Source: Parabacteroides sp. OttesenSCG-928-G21 (GTDB lineage: Bacteria; Bacteroidota; Bacteroidia; Bacteroidales; Tannerellaceae). Taken from it: 42,639 nt of DNA. The stretch covers positions 1 through 42,639 of the forward strand of contig JAJDIA010000006.1 in NCBI GenBank assembly GCA_030266465.1. Direction: 5' to 3'. Below the pieces are notes generated by a model, which worked only from the letters and a program-made list of their open reading frames with translations, was not told where the DNA came from and did not search any database. Shown here piece by piece: positions 9,051-18,485 of this stretch; the stretch's first letter is position 1; every line of letters begins with the position of its first letter. The position numbers and the translations under genes are program-made.

Positions 9051-10844
9051 ATGAACACGTATAAAAGCCACATATTAGTGTGCTGCGGTACAGGCTGTCG
9101 TGCGTCTCAGAGTGAGCAAATCATTGCTAATTTACAGGAAATACTTTTGCAGAAGGAGCTACAGGAAGAGGTTCAGGTAGTTCGGACCGGCTGTTTTGGT
9201 TTCTGTGAGAAGGGTCCTGTTATAAAGATCGTTCCGGATAATACGTTTTACACGGAGGTAAAACCGGAGGATGCTGAATTGATCGTTCAGGAGCATTTGA
9301 TTAAAGGGCGCAAGGTGGATCGTTTATTGTATCTTAATCCTGAGACGCAGGAGCATGAACCTGATTCGAAACATATCACTTTTTATAAGAAGCAGTACCG
9401 GATAGCTTTACGTAACTGTGGGTTTATTAATCCGGAAAATATTGATGAGTATATTGCCCGTGACGGATATCTGGCTCTGGGGAAGGCCATAACGGAGATG
9501 ACTCCGGAGGGGGTGATCCAGGAGATTACAGCCAGCGGATTGCGAGGTAGAGGCGGGGGAGGTTTCCCTACCGGTGTGAAGTGGAACTTTACCTGCAAGG
9601 TAGAGGCTACGCAGAAATATGTGGTTTGTAACGCCGATGAGGGCGATCCGGGTGCTTTTATGGACCGTTCTATCCTGGAGGGCGACCCACATTCGGTGCT
9701 TGAGGCTATGGCTATCAACGGGTATTGCACGGGAGCGAGTAAGGGGTTGATTTATATCCGGGCGGAGTATCCGTTGGCTATAGAGCGGTTGAAGATCGCT
9801 ATTGCTCAGGCGGAGGAGTATGGGCTATTAGGTGAACATATATTGGGGACGGATTTCTCTTTTGATATAGAGTTGCGGTATGGTGCCGGAGCTTTTGTTT
9901 GTGGAGAGGAGACGGCGCTTATTCATAGTATGGAGGGTTTGCGGGGTGAGGCTACGTTGAAGCCTCCTTTCCCGAGTGAGCGGGGTTATAATGGTTTTCC
10001 GACTAATGTGAATAATGTGGAAACGTACGCGAATATTCCGGTGATTTTATTGAAGGGGGCGGATTGGTTTCAGCAGATTGGTACGGAGAAGAGCAAGGGG
10101 ACTAAGGTGTTTGCCCTGGCCGGTAAGGTGAATAATGTGGGGTTGATCGAGGTGCCGATGGGTACTACCCTGCGGGAGGTGATCTTTGGTATCGGCGGTG
10201 GAATTAAGGATGGTAAAAGGTTTAAGGCTGTACAGACGGGTGGCCCTTCGGGTGGTTGCTTGACGGATAAGCATCTGGATCGGCCTATTGATTATGATAA
10301 TCTGATTCAGGCCGGTTCGATGATGGGTTCCGGTGGTATGATCGTCATGGATGAGGACGATTGTATGGTGGCAATGGCTAAGTTCTACCTGGATTTTACG
10401 GTGGAAGAGTCTTGCGGGAAGTGTTCTCCTTGCCGGATTGGTAATAAGCGATTGTATGAGATTCTGGATAGGATCACGAAGGGTCGTGGTACGCTGGATG
10501 ATCTGGATAACTTACGGAATCTGGGAAGTGTGATAAAAGATACGGCTCTTTGTGGTTTGGGACAGACTTCGCCTAACCCGGTTCTATCTACCTTGGATAA
10601 TTTCATGGAGGAATATGAGGCGCATATCATTGATCATAAGTGCCCGGCGGGACAGTGTAAGGCGCTTTTGTCGTATGTCATTGATCCGTATAAGTGTACC
10701 GGCTGTACGCTGTGTGCACGTAATTGTCCGGCCAATGCAATTACAGGTGAACGGAAAATACCACATGTGATTGATACGAAGTTATGCATTAAATGTGGTG
10801 TATGTATGGAAAAATGCCGCTTTGGGGCCATTACAGTACAGTAA
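9051..10844 (+). CDS. NADH-binding (NuoF/HydB/HndC-like) subunit of bifurcating [FeFe] hydrogenase
   Basis: 597 aa; GRGGGGFPTGVKW, CNADEGDPGAFMDR, EESCGKCSPCRIG, plus C-terminal two [4Fe-4S] motifs CTGCTLCARNCP and CIKCGVCMEKC. Confidence 0.95.
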   Translation: MNTYKSHILVCCGTGCRASQSEQIIANLQEILLQKELQEEVQVVRTGCFGFCEKGPVIKIVPDNTFYTEVKPEDAELIVQEHLIKGRKVDRLLYLNPETQEHEPDSKHITFYKKQYRIALRNCGFINPENIDEYIARDGYLALGKAITEMTPEGVIQEITASGLRGRGGGGFPTGVKWNFTCKVEATQKYVVCNADEGDPGAFMDRSILEGDPHSVLEAMAINGYCTGASKGLIYIRAEYPLAIERLKIAIAQAEEYGLLGEHILGTDFSFDIELRYGAGAFVCGEETALIHSMEGLRGEATLKPPFPSERGYNGFPTNVNNVETYANIPVILLKGADWFQQIGTEKSKGTKVFALAGKVNNVGLIEVPMGTTLREVIFGIGGGIKDGKRFKAVQTGGPSGGCLTDKHLDRPIDYDNLIQAGSMMGSGGMIVMDEDDCMVAMAKFYLDFTVEESCGKCSPCRIGNKRLYEILDRITKGRGTLDDLDNLRNLGSVIKDTALCGLGQTSPNPVLSTLDNFMEEYEAHIIDHKCPAGQCKALLSYVIDPYKCTGCTLCARNCPANAITGERKIPHVIDTKLCIKCGVCMEKCRFGAITVQ

Positions 10845-10866
10845 GAATAATAAACAGTGATTAGTC

Positions 10867-12627
10867 ATGGAAGATAACGTCGTTCTATATATTGATAATC
10901 ATACGGTGGTAGTGCCCGTCGGAACAACGATACTGGAGGCAGCCAAGGAGATCGGGATAGAGATTCCTTCGCTTTGCTATATGAATATGAAAGACTTGTG
11001 TATCACTAACTTGCCGGCATCTTGCCGGATATGTGTAGTGGAGATTGAGGGGCGGAAAAACCTGGCTCCGTCTTGTGCTACACGGTGTGAGCAGGGAATG
11101 AAGGTGAAGACGAGTAGCTTGCGGGTATTGAATGCCCGGCGCATTGTGCTTGAATTGATACTGTCTGATCACCCGACGGATTGTCTGATCTGCCCGAAGT
11201 CAGGGAAATGCGATCTGCAGAGGTTGGCTTCCCGCTTTAAGATACAGGAGATATCCTTCAAAGGTGAACAGAGCCAGTATGAGGTGGAGTCTTCTCCTTC
11301 TATTATTCGGGATATGAAGAAGTGTATCTATTGCCGCAGGTGTGAGATGATGTGTAATGATGTGCAGACGGTGGGGGCTTTAGGGGCAGTCAATCGGGGG
11401 TTTACGTCAACGATATCTCCAGCGTTCCGTAAGGATTTGAAGGACTCGGAATGCACGTATTGCGGACAGTGTGTGGCTGTTTGTCCGGTCGGGGCACTAA
11501 CGGAGGTAGATCATACGAATCGTTTATTACGTGATTTGGCTGATCCGTCGAAGACGGTTATCGTTCAAACAGCACCGGCGGTACGCGCTGCTTTGGGTGA
11601 AGAGTTTGGCTTTCCTCCGGGGATTTCCGTAACGGGAAAGATGGTTAGTGCCTTGCGTGAATTAGGGTTTGCTAAGGTTTTTGATACGGATTTCGCTGCT
11701 GATTTAACGATTATGGAGGAGGGGTCTGAACTATTGGATCGCTTGACTCGTTTTCTGGATGGGGATAAGGATGTGTGTTTACCGATACTGACCTCTTGTT
11801 GTCCTGCGTGGGTGAACTTCTTTGAACATTATTTTTCAGATATGCTGGATATACCGTCGACAGCGCGTTCTCCACAGCAGATGTTTGGTTCGATAGCGAA
11901 GAACTACTGGGCTGAATTGATGAATATTCCTCGTGAAAACCTGATTGTAGTCTCGATTATGCCTTGTCTGGCGAAGAAATATGAGTGTGCACGTGAAGAG
12001 TTTGCCGATGCTGGTGGGGATCCGGATGTGAATTACTCGATCTCTACACGGGAATTGGCTAATCTGATTAAGCGGGCTAATATTGATTTTAATGCTTTGC
12101 CGGAGGAAGATTTTGATACACCATTAGGAGAATCAACGGGGGCAGGCGTTATATTCGGCGCTTCCGGAGGTGTTATGGAGGCTGCTTTGCGTACGGCGTA
12201 TGAGTTATATACCGGAGAGACGCTTAAAAACGTAGACTTTAAAGAGGTAAGAGGACTGCAAGGAATCAAGAAGGCTTCTGTTAATCTAAAGGGTTTTGAG
12301 TTGAAAATCGGTATAGCGCACGGTTTAGGGAATGCGCGCAAGCTGCTGGAAGATATTCGTGAAGGTAAGTCGGAATTCCATGCGATTGAGATTATGGCTT
12401 GTCCCGGAGGCTGTGTAGGTGGTGGCGGGCAGCCGTTGCATCATGGGAATTCTATCCTGTTAAAAGCACGCAGTAATGCCTTGTATGAAGAGGATTACAA
12501 TAAGCCGCTTCGTAAATCTCATGAAAATCCTTATATCATAAAGTTATATGAAGATTATCTGGGTAAGCCGATGAGTGAGAAGGCGCATCATTTATTGCAT
12601 ACGCATTATTTTAATAAGTCGGAATGA
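10867..12627 (+). CDS. [FeFe] hydrogenase catalytic subunit (HydA/HndD-like, group A)
   Basis: 586 aa; H-cluster motifs TSCCPAW, MPCLAKKYE and MACPGGCVGGGGQP; N-terminal 2Fe-2S domain and 4Fe-4S motifs CIYCRRCEMMC and CTYCGQCVAVCP. Confidence 0.96.
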   Translation: MEDNVVLYIDNHTVVVPVGTTILEAAKEIGIEIPSLCYMNMKDLCITNLPASCRICVVEIEGRKNLAPSCATRCEQGMKVKTSSLRVLNARRIVLELILSDHPTDCLICPKSGKCDLQRLASRFKIQEISFKGEQSQYEVESSPSIIRDMKKCIYCRRCEMMCNDVQTVGALGAVNRGFTSTISPAFRKDLKDSECTYCGQCVAVCPVGALTEVDHTNRLLRDLADPSKTVIVQTAPAVRAALGEEFGFPPGISVTGKMVSALRELGFAKVFDTDFAADLTIMEEGSELLDRLTRFLDGDKDVCLPILTSCCPAWVNFFEHYFSDMLDIPSTARSPQQMFGSIAKNYWAELMNIPRENLIVVSIMPCLAKKYECAREEFADAGGDPDVNYSISTRELANLIKRANIDFNALPEEDFDTPLGESTGAGVIFGASGGVMEAALRTAYELYTGETLKNVDFKEVRGLQGIKKASVNLKGFELKIGIAHGLGNARKLLEDIREGKSEFHAIEIMACPGGCVGGGGQPLHHGNSILLKARSNALYEEDYNKPLRKSHENPYIIKLYEDYLGKPMSEKAHHLLHTHYFNKSE

Positions 12628-12669
12628 GACTGTTTGAGTAATTCATTATTAATCTAAAATCATCTCAAA

Positions 12670-13161
12670 ATGTCTGAAGTAAAATTATCCCAACATAAGA
12701 TAGATCAGATAATCGCTATCTGTGATGAGCATCATAATAAAGCCGGTGAATTGATTAATATCCTGCATAAAACTCAGGGCTTACTGGGCTATTTACCGGC
12801 GGATGTGCAGAAGGTCATTGCGAAAAAAATGAAAATACCCGTATCGAAAGTGTATGGCGTAGTTACGTTTTATTCCTTCTTTACGATGGTGCCTAAAGGG
12901 AAATATCCTATCTCTATTTGTATGGGGACAGCCTGTTATGTGAAAGGCGCGGAAAAGGTATTGGATGAATTACAGTCTCAATTAGGCATTAAAGTGGGCG
13001 AAACTACACCCGACGGCCTTTTTTCACTGGATAGCTTGCGCTGCGTCGGTGCTTGTGGATTAGCACCCGTTGTTATGATAGGGGAAAAGGTGTATGGCCG
13101 TCTTACGCCGGAAAGGGTAAAGGATATACTGGCAGAGTATTACCTGTTAGACGCTCTGTAA
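12670..13161 (+). CDS. NuoE-like [2Fe-2S] thioredoxin-fold subunit (HydC/HndA-like)
   Basis: 163 aa; GVVTFYSFFTMVPKGKYPISICMGTACYVKGAEKVL and LRCVGACGLAPVVMI. Confidence 0.94.
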   Translation: MSEVKLSQHKIDQIIAICDEHHNKAGELINILHKTQGLLGYLPADVQKVIAKKMKIPVSKVYGVVTFYSFFTMVPKGKYPISICMGTACYVKGAEKVLDELQSQLGIKVGETTPDGLFSLDSLRCVGACGLAPVVMIGEKVYGRLTPERVKDILAEYYLLDAL

Positions 13162-13169
13162 TCACATCA

Positions 13170-13901
13170 TTAAAGATAGCGGGCAACGATCTCCCTACTG
13201 GTTTCTACCTTTTCGAATTCTGAATGTGTAGAACAACTCCCCATAGATACATTTTCGTTTCTATACTCCATTGAACTATGGATGATTTTTCGTGCCGAAG
13301 TATGAAACTCCTTTGCACCGGTCTGGGCTTCGATCAGCGTAATATTGCTTTCCCGGACACCGCAACCCGGCATGATAATAATGCGATTCCCGGCTCTTTT
13401 TACCAGTTCTGCGATTAGCGGAATACCCTCTACGGCATTGGCCTGCTGTCCGGATGTAAGGATACGGTCGCAACCGGCCTCTATGATTTGTTCCAATGCC
13501 AGGAAAGGATCACGACAGACATCAAATGCCCGATGAAAAGTAACCGACAAAGGTTTAGCCGCATTGACAAGTCTATGAAGAAGTTTCACATCAATATCTC
13601 CCTCCTTGGTCAGACAGCCGAATACAACCCCCTGCACATTAAGCTGCTTGCAAAGTTCGATGTCTTGCAACATAGCAGAAACCTCTGTTTCGGAATACAG
13701 GAAATCACCCCCCCGCGGACGGATAATCACATGAATAGCAATTGTTGAAGTCAGTTCCTGCGCCGTTCGGATCTCACCATAACTAGGTGTTGTGCCTCCT
13801 TCCGGAATGGCAGCACATAATTCTACACGAGCAGCACCACCAGCTTCAGCTTCTACGCAACTTTGTGCAGAGTTGGCACATATTTCGATGATCCGTTTCA
13901 T
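13170..13901 (-). CDS. cutC: CutC family protein (copper homeostasis-type TIM barrel)
   Basis: 243 aa; ARVELCAAIPEGGTTPSYG, RPRGGDFLYSETE, VTFHRAFD, RILTSGQ. Confidence 0.93.
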   Translation of the reverse strand: MKRIIEICANSAQSCVEAEAGGAARVELCAAIPEGGTTPSYGEIRTAQELTSTIAIHVIIRPRGGDFLYSETEVSAMLQDIELCKQLNVQGVVFGCLTKEGDIDVKLLHRLVNAAKPLSVTFHRAFDVCRDPFLALEQIIEAGCDRILTSGQQANAVEGIPLIAELVKRAGNRIIIMPGCGVRESNITLIEAQTGAKEFHTSARKIIHSSMEYRNENVSMGSCSTHSEFEKVETSREIVARYL

Positions 13902-14027
13902 TATCTATGAATGCTTTACTACTTATAAGCACAAATGACTACAGTTTGCTATTCATATAAATAGTCTCTCTGTAATCATCTGTGTTTATATCGTGTCTCT
14001 TTTAAGTATGACACATTTTATTGTCAA

Positions 14028-14675
14028 TTACCAGGGCGTAACGGTTACATTACGGAACTGAACGTCTTTTCCTTCACTCTGTAATCCGATAAAACCTTCT
14101 TTTACCTTGTTCGTTCCTGCATTTTGGAATACACCATTAATGAAAACAGTGATTTTACCATCTTTTACCCAGATATTCGCTTCATTCCATTCGCCTACTG
14201 GCTTTTCGCTGCTTTCATTTGCTTTTGCGACAACAGGGAAAGCCGGGCGTCTTGTTCCCGGACGTTGGTGGAACTCAAACAAATCAGAACCATTCAGGCA
14301 CACAAAATCTCCGGCTTTACCGGCAGCCAGCTGACATTCGATACCATTAGGAAAAGGATTAGCAGGATCTTCAATTAAAACAAAGATACCACTGTTGGTC
14401 GCTTCAACCGGCCAACGCCATTCCACATGCAATTTGTAATTGCTGTATTTCTCTTTTGTGTACATATATCCGAAAGGAGTTCCTTTAATGTGGATTACTC
14501 CATTCTGTACAGAATATACCTGATCGGCAGGAACAGAATTGTTTTCAACAACAAAATTCCAGTTCGAAAGGTCTTTTCCATTAAATAAATTAACCGCTTT
14601 TTGCGCTTGAACTGCGTTATTGGCGCCAAATAGTGCAGCAAACATCACTGCAAACAATAGCATTCTCTTTTTCAT
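14028..14675 (-). CDS. DUF1080 / 3-keto-disaccharide hydrolase family secreted protein
   Basis: 215 aa; signal peptide; FNGKDLSNWNFV; SGIFVLIED; VEWRWPVEATNSGIF. Confidence 0.88.
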   Translation of the reverse strand: MKKRMLLFAVMFAALFGANNAVQAQKAVNLFNGKDLSNWNFVVENNSVPADQVYSVQNGVIHIKGTPFGYMYTKEKYSNYKLHVEWRWPVEATNSGIFVLIEDPANPFPNGIECQLAAGKAGDFVCLNGSDLFEFHQRPGTRRPAFPVVAKANESSEKPVGEWNEANIWVKDGKITVFINGVFQNAGTNKVKEGFIGLQSEGKDVQFRNVTVTPW

Positions 14676-14696
14676 GGTGTGATAAAATTTATGTGA

Positions 14697-16382
14697 TTAA
14701 TCAATTAGTTTACGATAGCGTACACGTTTAGGCTCAACATCGCCCAATTGTTTCCGTTTATATTCTTCAAAATCCGAGTATGTTCCTTCATAATACATTA
14801 TATTAGAATCTCCTTCGAAGGAGAGAATATGTGTACATATACGATCCAGGAACCAACGGTCGTGCGAAATGACAACCGCACATCCCGCGAAATTCTCCAA
14901 CCCCTCTTCCAACGCACGCAACGTATTTACGTCAATATCATTCGTCGGCTCATCGAGTAGTAGGACATTCGCATCAGCTTTCATTGTAAGTGCCAGATGC
15001 AGACGATTCTTTTCTCCACCGGATAAGACACCGCAGAGCTTCTCCTGATCTGCTCCACTAAAATTAAATTTAGATAAATAAGCACGGGCATTTACCTCTT
15101 TGCCGCCCAATCGGATAGTTTCCAGTCCTCCGGAGATAACCTGATAGACGGTTTTATTCGGATCAATATCTTTATGTGTTTGGTCCGCATAGCCGATAAC
15201 GACGGTTTCACCCACTTCAAAGGTGCCTTTATCTACGCTTTCCATCCCCATAATCATTTTGAAAAGAGTGGTTTTACCGGCACCATTCGGACCAATAACG
15301 CCAACAATACCATTCGGAGGAAGCATAAAGTTCAGATCATCAAAAAGAATCTTATCTCCAAACGCTTTGGCAACCTGTTGTGCCTCAATCACCTTATTTC
15401 CTAATCGCGGACCGTTTGGTATAAATATTTCCAGTTGAGCTTCACGTTCTTTCTGATCTTCATTCAGTAATTTCTCATAAGAATTCAAACGAGCCTTACC
15501 TTTAGCATGACGAGCCTTAGGAGCCATATTGATCCACTCCAATTCTCGCTCCAACGTCTTGCGGCGTTTGCTGGCTTGCTTTTCCTCTTGTGCCATGCGC
15601 TTAGTTTTCTGATCCAGCCAGGAAGAATAATTCCCTTTCCACGGAATACCCTCGCCACGGTCAAGTTCAAGAATCCAGCCGGCCACATGATCCAGAAAAT
15701 AACGGTCGTGCGTAATACAGATAACCGTACCCTCATATTGTTGAAGATGTTGTTCCAACCAGTCAATCGACTCTGCATCCAAATGGTTCGTCGGCTCATC
15801 CAGGAGCAAGACATCCGGCTGTTGAAGCAACAAGCGACATAAGGCGACACGTCGGCGCTCACCACCGGAAAGCGTATCTACAACCTGATCATCCGGCGGA
15901 CACCGTAGCGCATCCATCGCACGCTCCAGCCGACTATCCAGATTCCAGGCGTCGGTTGCATCTATTTTATCCTGTAAGGCAGCCTGCCGATTGATAAGCG
16001 CATCCATCTTGTCCGGATCGTCTAAAATCTCAGGGTCGCCAAATTTTTCATTAACCTCTTCGTATTCTTTTAATGTATCAACAATATCCTGTACACCTTC
16101 CTGCACGATCTCTTTAACCGTTTTGCCGGATTCCAGTTGCGGATCCTGTTCCAGATAACCCACAGAATAACCGGGCGAGAATACCACCTCTCCCTGATAT
16201 TCTTTCTCAATACCGGCAATGATTTTTAACAGCGTAGATTTACCGGAACCGTTCAGACCAATAATTCCGATCTTTGCTCCGTAAAAGAAAGAGAGATAGA
16301 TGTTTTTTAAAACTTGTTTTTGTGGGGGATATATTTTATTCACACCCACCATTGAAAAAATTACTTTTTTATCGTCTGCCAT
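14697..16382 (-). CDS. ettA: Energy-dependent translational throttle protein EttA (ABC-F ATPase)
   Basis: 561 aa; two ABC cassettes (GLNGSGKST, LSGGERRRVALCRLLLQQPDVLLLDEPTNHLDAESI; GPNGAGKTT, LSGGEKNRLHLA). Confidence 0.94.
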   Translation of the reverse strand: MADDKKVIFSMVGVNKIYPPQKQVLKNIYLSFFYGAKIGIIGLNGSGKSTLLKIIAGIEKEYQGEVVFSPGYSVGYLEQDPQLESGKTVKEIVQEGVQDIVDTLKEYEEVNEKFGDPEILDDPDKMDALINRQAALQDKIDATDAWNLDSRLERAMDALRCPPDDQVVDTLSGGERRRVALCRLLLQQPDVLLLDEPTNHLDAESIDWLEQHLQQYEGTVICITHDRYFLDHVAGWILELDRGEGIPWKGNYSSWLDQKTKRMAQEEKQASKRRKTLERELEWINMAPKARHAKGKARLNSYEKLLNEDQKEREAQLEIFIPNGPRLGNKVIEAQQVAKAFGDKILFDDLNFMLPPNGIVGVIGPNGAGKTTLFKMIMGMESVDKGTFEVGETVVIGYADQTHKDIDPNKTVYQVISGGLETIRLGGKEVNARAYLSKFNFSGADQEKLCGVLSGGEKNRLHLALTMKADANVLLLDEPTNDIDVNTLRALEEGLENFAGCAVVISHDRWFLDRICTHILSFEGDSNIMYYEGTYSDFEEYKRKQLGDVEPKRVRYRKLID

Positions 16383-16429
16383 ACCTTTGTTAGTAATAGA
16401 TTTTTGTCTGACAAGTTATGCTTTCTGCA

Positions 16430-16460
16430 CAAAGATAAGAAAATAAAAAAGAGGCGAAAT
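16430..16460 (-). promoter_or_regulatory. Candidate promoter for ettA
   Basis: Minus strand TTTC N18 TATCTTTG (-7 element = + strand CAAAGATA at 16430-16437). Confidence 0.5.
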
Positions 16461-16461
16461 A

Positions 16462-16493
16462 TTTGCACGAAAAAAATATAAAATCTACCTTTG
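16462..16493 (+). promoter_or_regulatory. Bacteroidetes-type promoter for tRNA-Lys
   Basis: TTTG (16462-16465) N20 TACCTTTG (16486-16493). Confidence 0.65.
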
Positions 16494-16521
16494 CGCCCGT
16501 ATTAAAATGATACATACCGGA

Positions 16522-16594
16522 GATTCGCTAGCTCAGCAGGTAGAGCACATCCCTTTTAAGGATGGGGTCCTGGGTTCGAGCCCCAGGCGAATCA
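16522..16594 (+). tRNA. tRNA-Lys (UUU)
   Basis: GATTCGC acceptor pairs GCGAATC; anticodon arm CATCC-CTTTTAA-GGATG; GGTTCGAGCC T-arm; 73 nt. Confidence 0.97.
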
Positions 16595-16610
16595 CAAACA
16601 GATTTCATAA

Positions 16611-16660
16611 GAAGAATCTTAACCCGAATCCCTGACTCCTATGTGGAGTTAGGGATTTTC
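16611..16660 (+). terminator. Terminator hairpin after tRNA-Lys; copy 1 of a duplicated sequence
   Basis: GAAGAATCTTAACCCGAATCCCTGACTCCtatgtGGAGTTAGGGATTttctttttt; near-identical leader recurs at 18408. Confidence 0.8.
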
Positions 16661-16751
16661 TTTTTTTACTACAAGTAGATGGGGAGGTAGAAAAGAAAAC
16701 CTGTCAAATCAAAATCAGGAAATTTTTTATAGTCAATTTTTATACACTCCC

Positions 16752-16977
16752 GTCCACATATATGGACGACCTTCTGCAAAAATGTTCGACCCCGTCCAAG
16801 TACGTGGACGACCTCCTGCAAGAATGTTCGACCCCGTCCACATATATGGACGACCTTCTGCAAGAATGTTCGACCCCGTCCACATATATGGACGACCTCC
16901 TGCAAGAATGTTTGACCCCGTCCACATATATGGACGACCTTCTGCAAAAATGTTTGACCCCGTCCACATATGTGGAC
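16752..16977. repeat. 42-bp tandem repeat array, six units, each with a 16-bp quasi-palindrome GTCCACATATATGGAC
   Basis: Cores begin at 16752, 16794, 16836, 16878, 16920 and 16962, exactly 42 bp apart; last core GTCCACATATGTGGAC is a perfect palindrome. Confidence 0.97.
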
Positions 16978-17229
16978 GACATGATACAAACTTTTTTTGA
17001 CACAACTTGCTTATCAGATTTTCGGAAATCGGAATTTTTAGGTGGTTATAGGTTGATTTTTTCATTTTCCGAAAATGCTGTCCGCATTATTTACGCAGAA
17101 TGTCTATATCAGTCTGTAAAATAACCTTTTTCTGTCACATTTTTCTCCTAAGAATTTACTTGCTTTAGAGTGAGTTAAATATAAATAGCTTTGGCTATTT
17201 ACCTATTATAAATTTTAAATAAAAAGACT

Positions 17230-18351
17230 ATGAATAAGATTAAACGATTTGGGATATTTAATTTCCTACGGAATGGGGAGCATTTTCAGCTCCATTGGAC
17301 ATTGAGTGATTTTTTGACAACAAAGATTGCGGACTTTGCATCTTTAGCTACTCTGTTTGCTACCTATAAAGCACTATTTGAGCATGAGGATATTGTTTTT
17401 AAGCATAATTCCCGGATGGTAGGTACGGCTGAGATAAAGAGGGCAGATATAGTGCGTAGTAAAGCGTTTCGCTCACTTCGGATGACGATAAAGGCACTAA
17501 CGCTGAATGTTGATCTATCGGAGCAGCAGTTGGCTGATGATCTGTTATTAATCATTGATAATTACAAGGAGGCTCCACGTAAAGCTTATCTTGAAAATAC
17601 GGCTTATATTAATAATCTGGTGCAGGAGTTGCGGATACCGGCCAATTTTGAGAAGGTAGAAGCGCTTTCGCTGGAAGGGTTGGTTACATCGCTGGATCAG
17701 TCGAATATTTTGTTTCGGACACTCTACAATAATCGCTCGGAATGGTTAGACGCACAGAAAAGGCAGGGGAATATGCGGAATATACGCCGGCCGTTGGATA
17801 TGGCCTTCAGAGATTTGGCTTCGGCCATTAATTCACTCTATGAGGCGAATGAGTTGGTTGAAAAGAATGCAACTACGCGGGAGAAGTTGGAGGTCATGAT
17901 TGATGGTGTAAATGCACATATTGAGAATGCGATACGTGCAATTGCCTATCGTTCGCCCGGACATAGCTCGAAACCTGATCCCGATCCGCATCCTGAACCG
18001 GAACCCGGACCGGTAGAGCCTTTCCGTTTTACGGCCGTAAGTCAGGAGTTTGTAGCCAGCGGCAATATTATGCAGATCATGGCGCCCGACCCGCAGGCTT
18101 TCCATAATGCGGTAAAAGATAGGGCGGTAGGCGGTATCGTCAACTTCCAGACGGAGGAAGATCCGAACCGCTTTACAGTATTCGATTTTAAGTACACCGA
18201 CGAGATAGCGGGAGGATTTATGCTTAGACCGACGGATGATCAGGATTTGCTCGGTTCTTTCTCGGGACCGGAGATTACGGTGGAGGTAATTAAGGATGGA
18301 GAGGTGATCTCGATCATTGATGGAGTACAAGCGCCGGATGGGTTCGCGTAA
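17230..18351 (+). CDS. DUF6261-like family protein with P/E/D-rich linker and small C-terminal beta domain (DUF4469-like?)
   Basis: 373 aa; helical N-terminal LRNGEHFQLHWTLSDFL; linker PDPDPHPEPEPGP; C-terminal GGFMLRPTDDQDLLGSFSGPEITVEVI. Family name from memory only. Confidence 0.55.
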   Translation: MNKIKRFGIFNFLRNGEHFQLHWTLSDFLTTKIADFASLATLFATYKALFEHEDIVFKHNSRMVGTAEIKRADIVRSKAFRSLRMTIKALTLNVDLSEQQLADDLLLIIDNYKEAPRKAYLENTAYINNLVQELRIPANFEKVEALSLEGLVTSLDQSNILFRTLYNNRSEWLDAQKRQGNMRNIRRPLDMAFRDLASAINSLYEANELVEKNATTREKLEVMIDGVNAHIENAIRAIAYRSPGHSSKPDPDPHPEPEPGPVEPFRFTAVSQEFVASGNIMQIMAPDPQAFHNAVKDRAVGGIVNFQTEEDPNRFTVFDFKYTDEIAGGFMLRPTDDQDLLGSFSGPEITVEVIKDGEVISIIDGVQAPDGFA

Positions 18352-18371
18352 AGCGAAGATAAAAGAGAAAC

Positions 18372-18403
18372 ACCCGTTTCACTTGGATGAAACGGGTATT
18401 TTT
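18372..18403 (+). terminator. Rho-independent terminator of the DUF6261-like gene
   Basis: ACCCGTTTCActtggaTGAAACGGGT followed by ATTTTTAT. Confidence 0.8.
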
Positions 18404-18407
18404 ATGG

Positions 18408-18463
18408 GAAGAATTTTAATCCGAATCCCTGACTCTTATACAGAATCAGGGATTTGATTTTTT
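18408..18463 (+). repeat. Second copy of the tRNA-Lys terminator-like hairpin
   Basis: GAAGAATTTTAATCCGAATCCCTGACTCttatacaGAATCAGGGATTtgattttttt; first 28 nt match 16611-16638 with 2 differences. Confidence 0.85.
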
Positions 18464-18485
18464 TGTATAAGTTGCAGTAGGTCTG

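Noticed and set aside
2222-12341. Many 60-120 aa ORFs antisense to aspT, aspD, ansB and the hydrogenase genes
   Set aside because: All lie opposite strongly supported CDSs and show no domain signals; typical antisense shadow ORFs.
16669-17124. Five overlapping ORFs with 14-aa repeats on both strands (for example VVHICGRGQTFLQE, TYMDDLLQECSTPS)
   Set aside because: A 42-bp repeat without stops keeps several frames open at once. No convincing start context or recognisable family; better explained as a non-coding repeat array.
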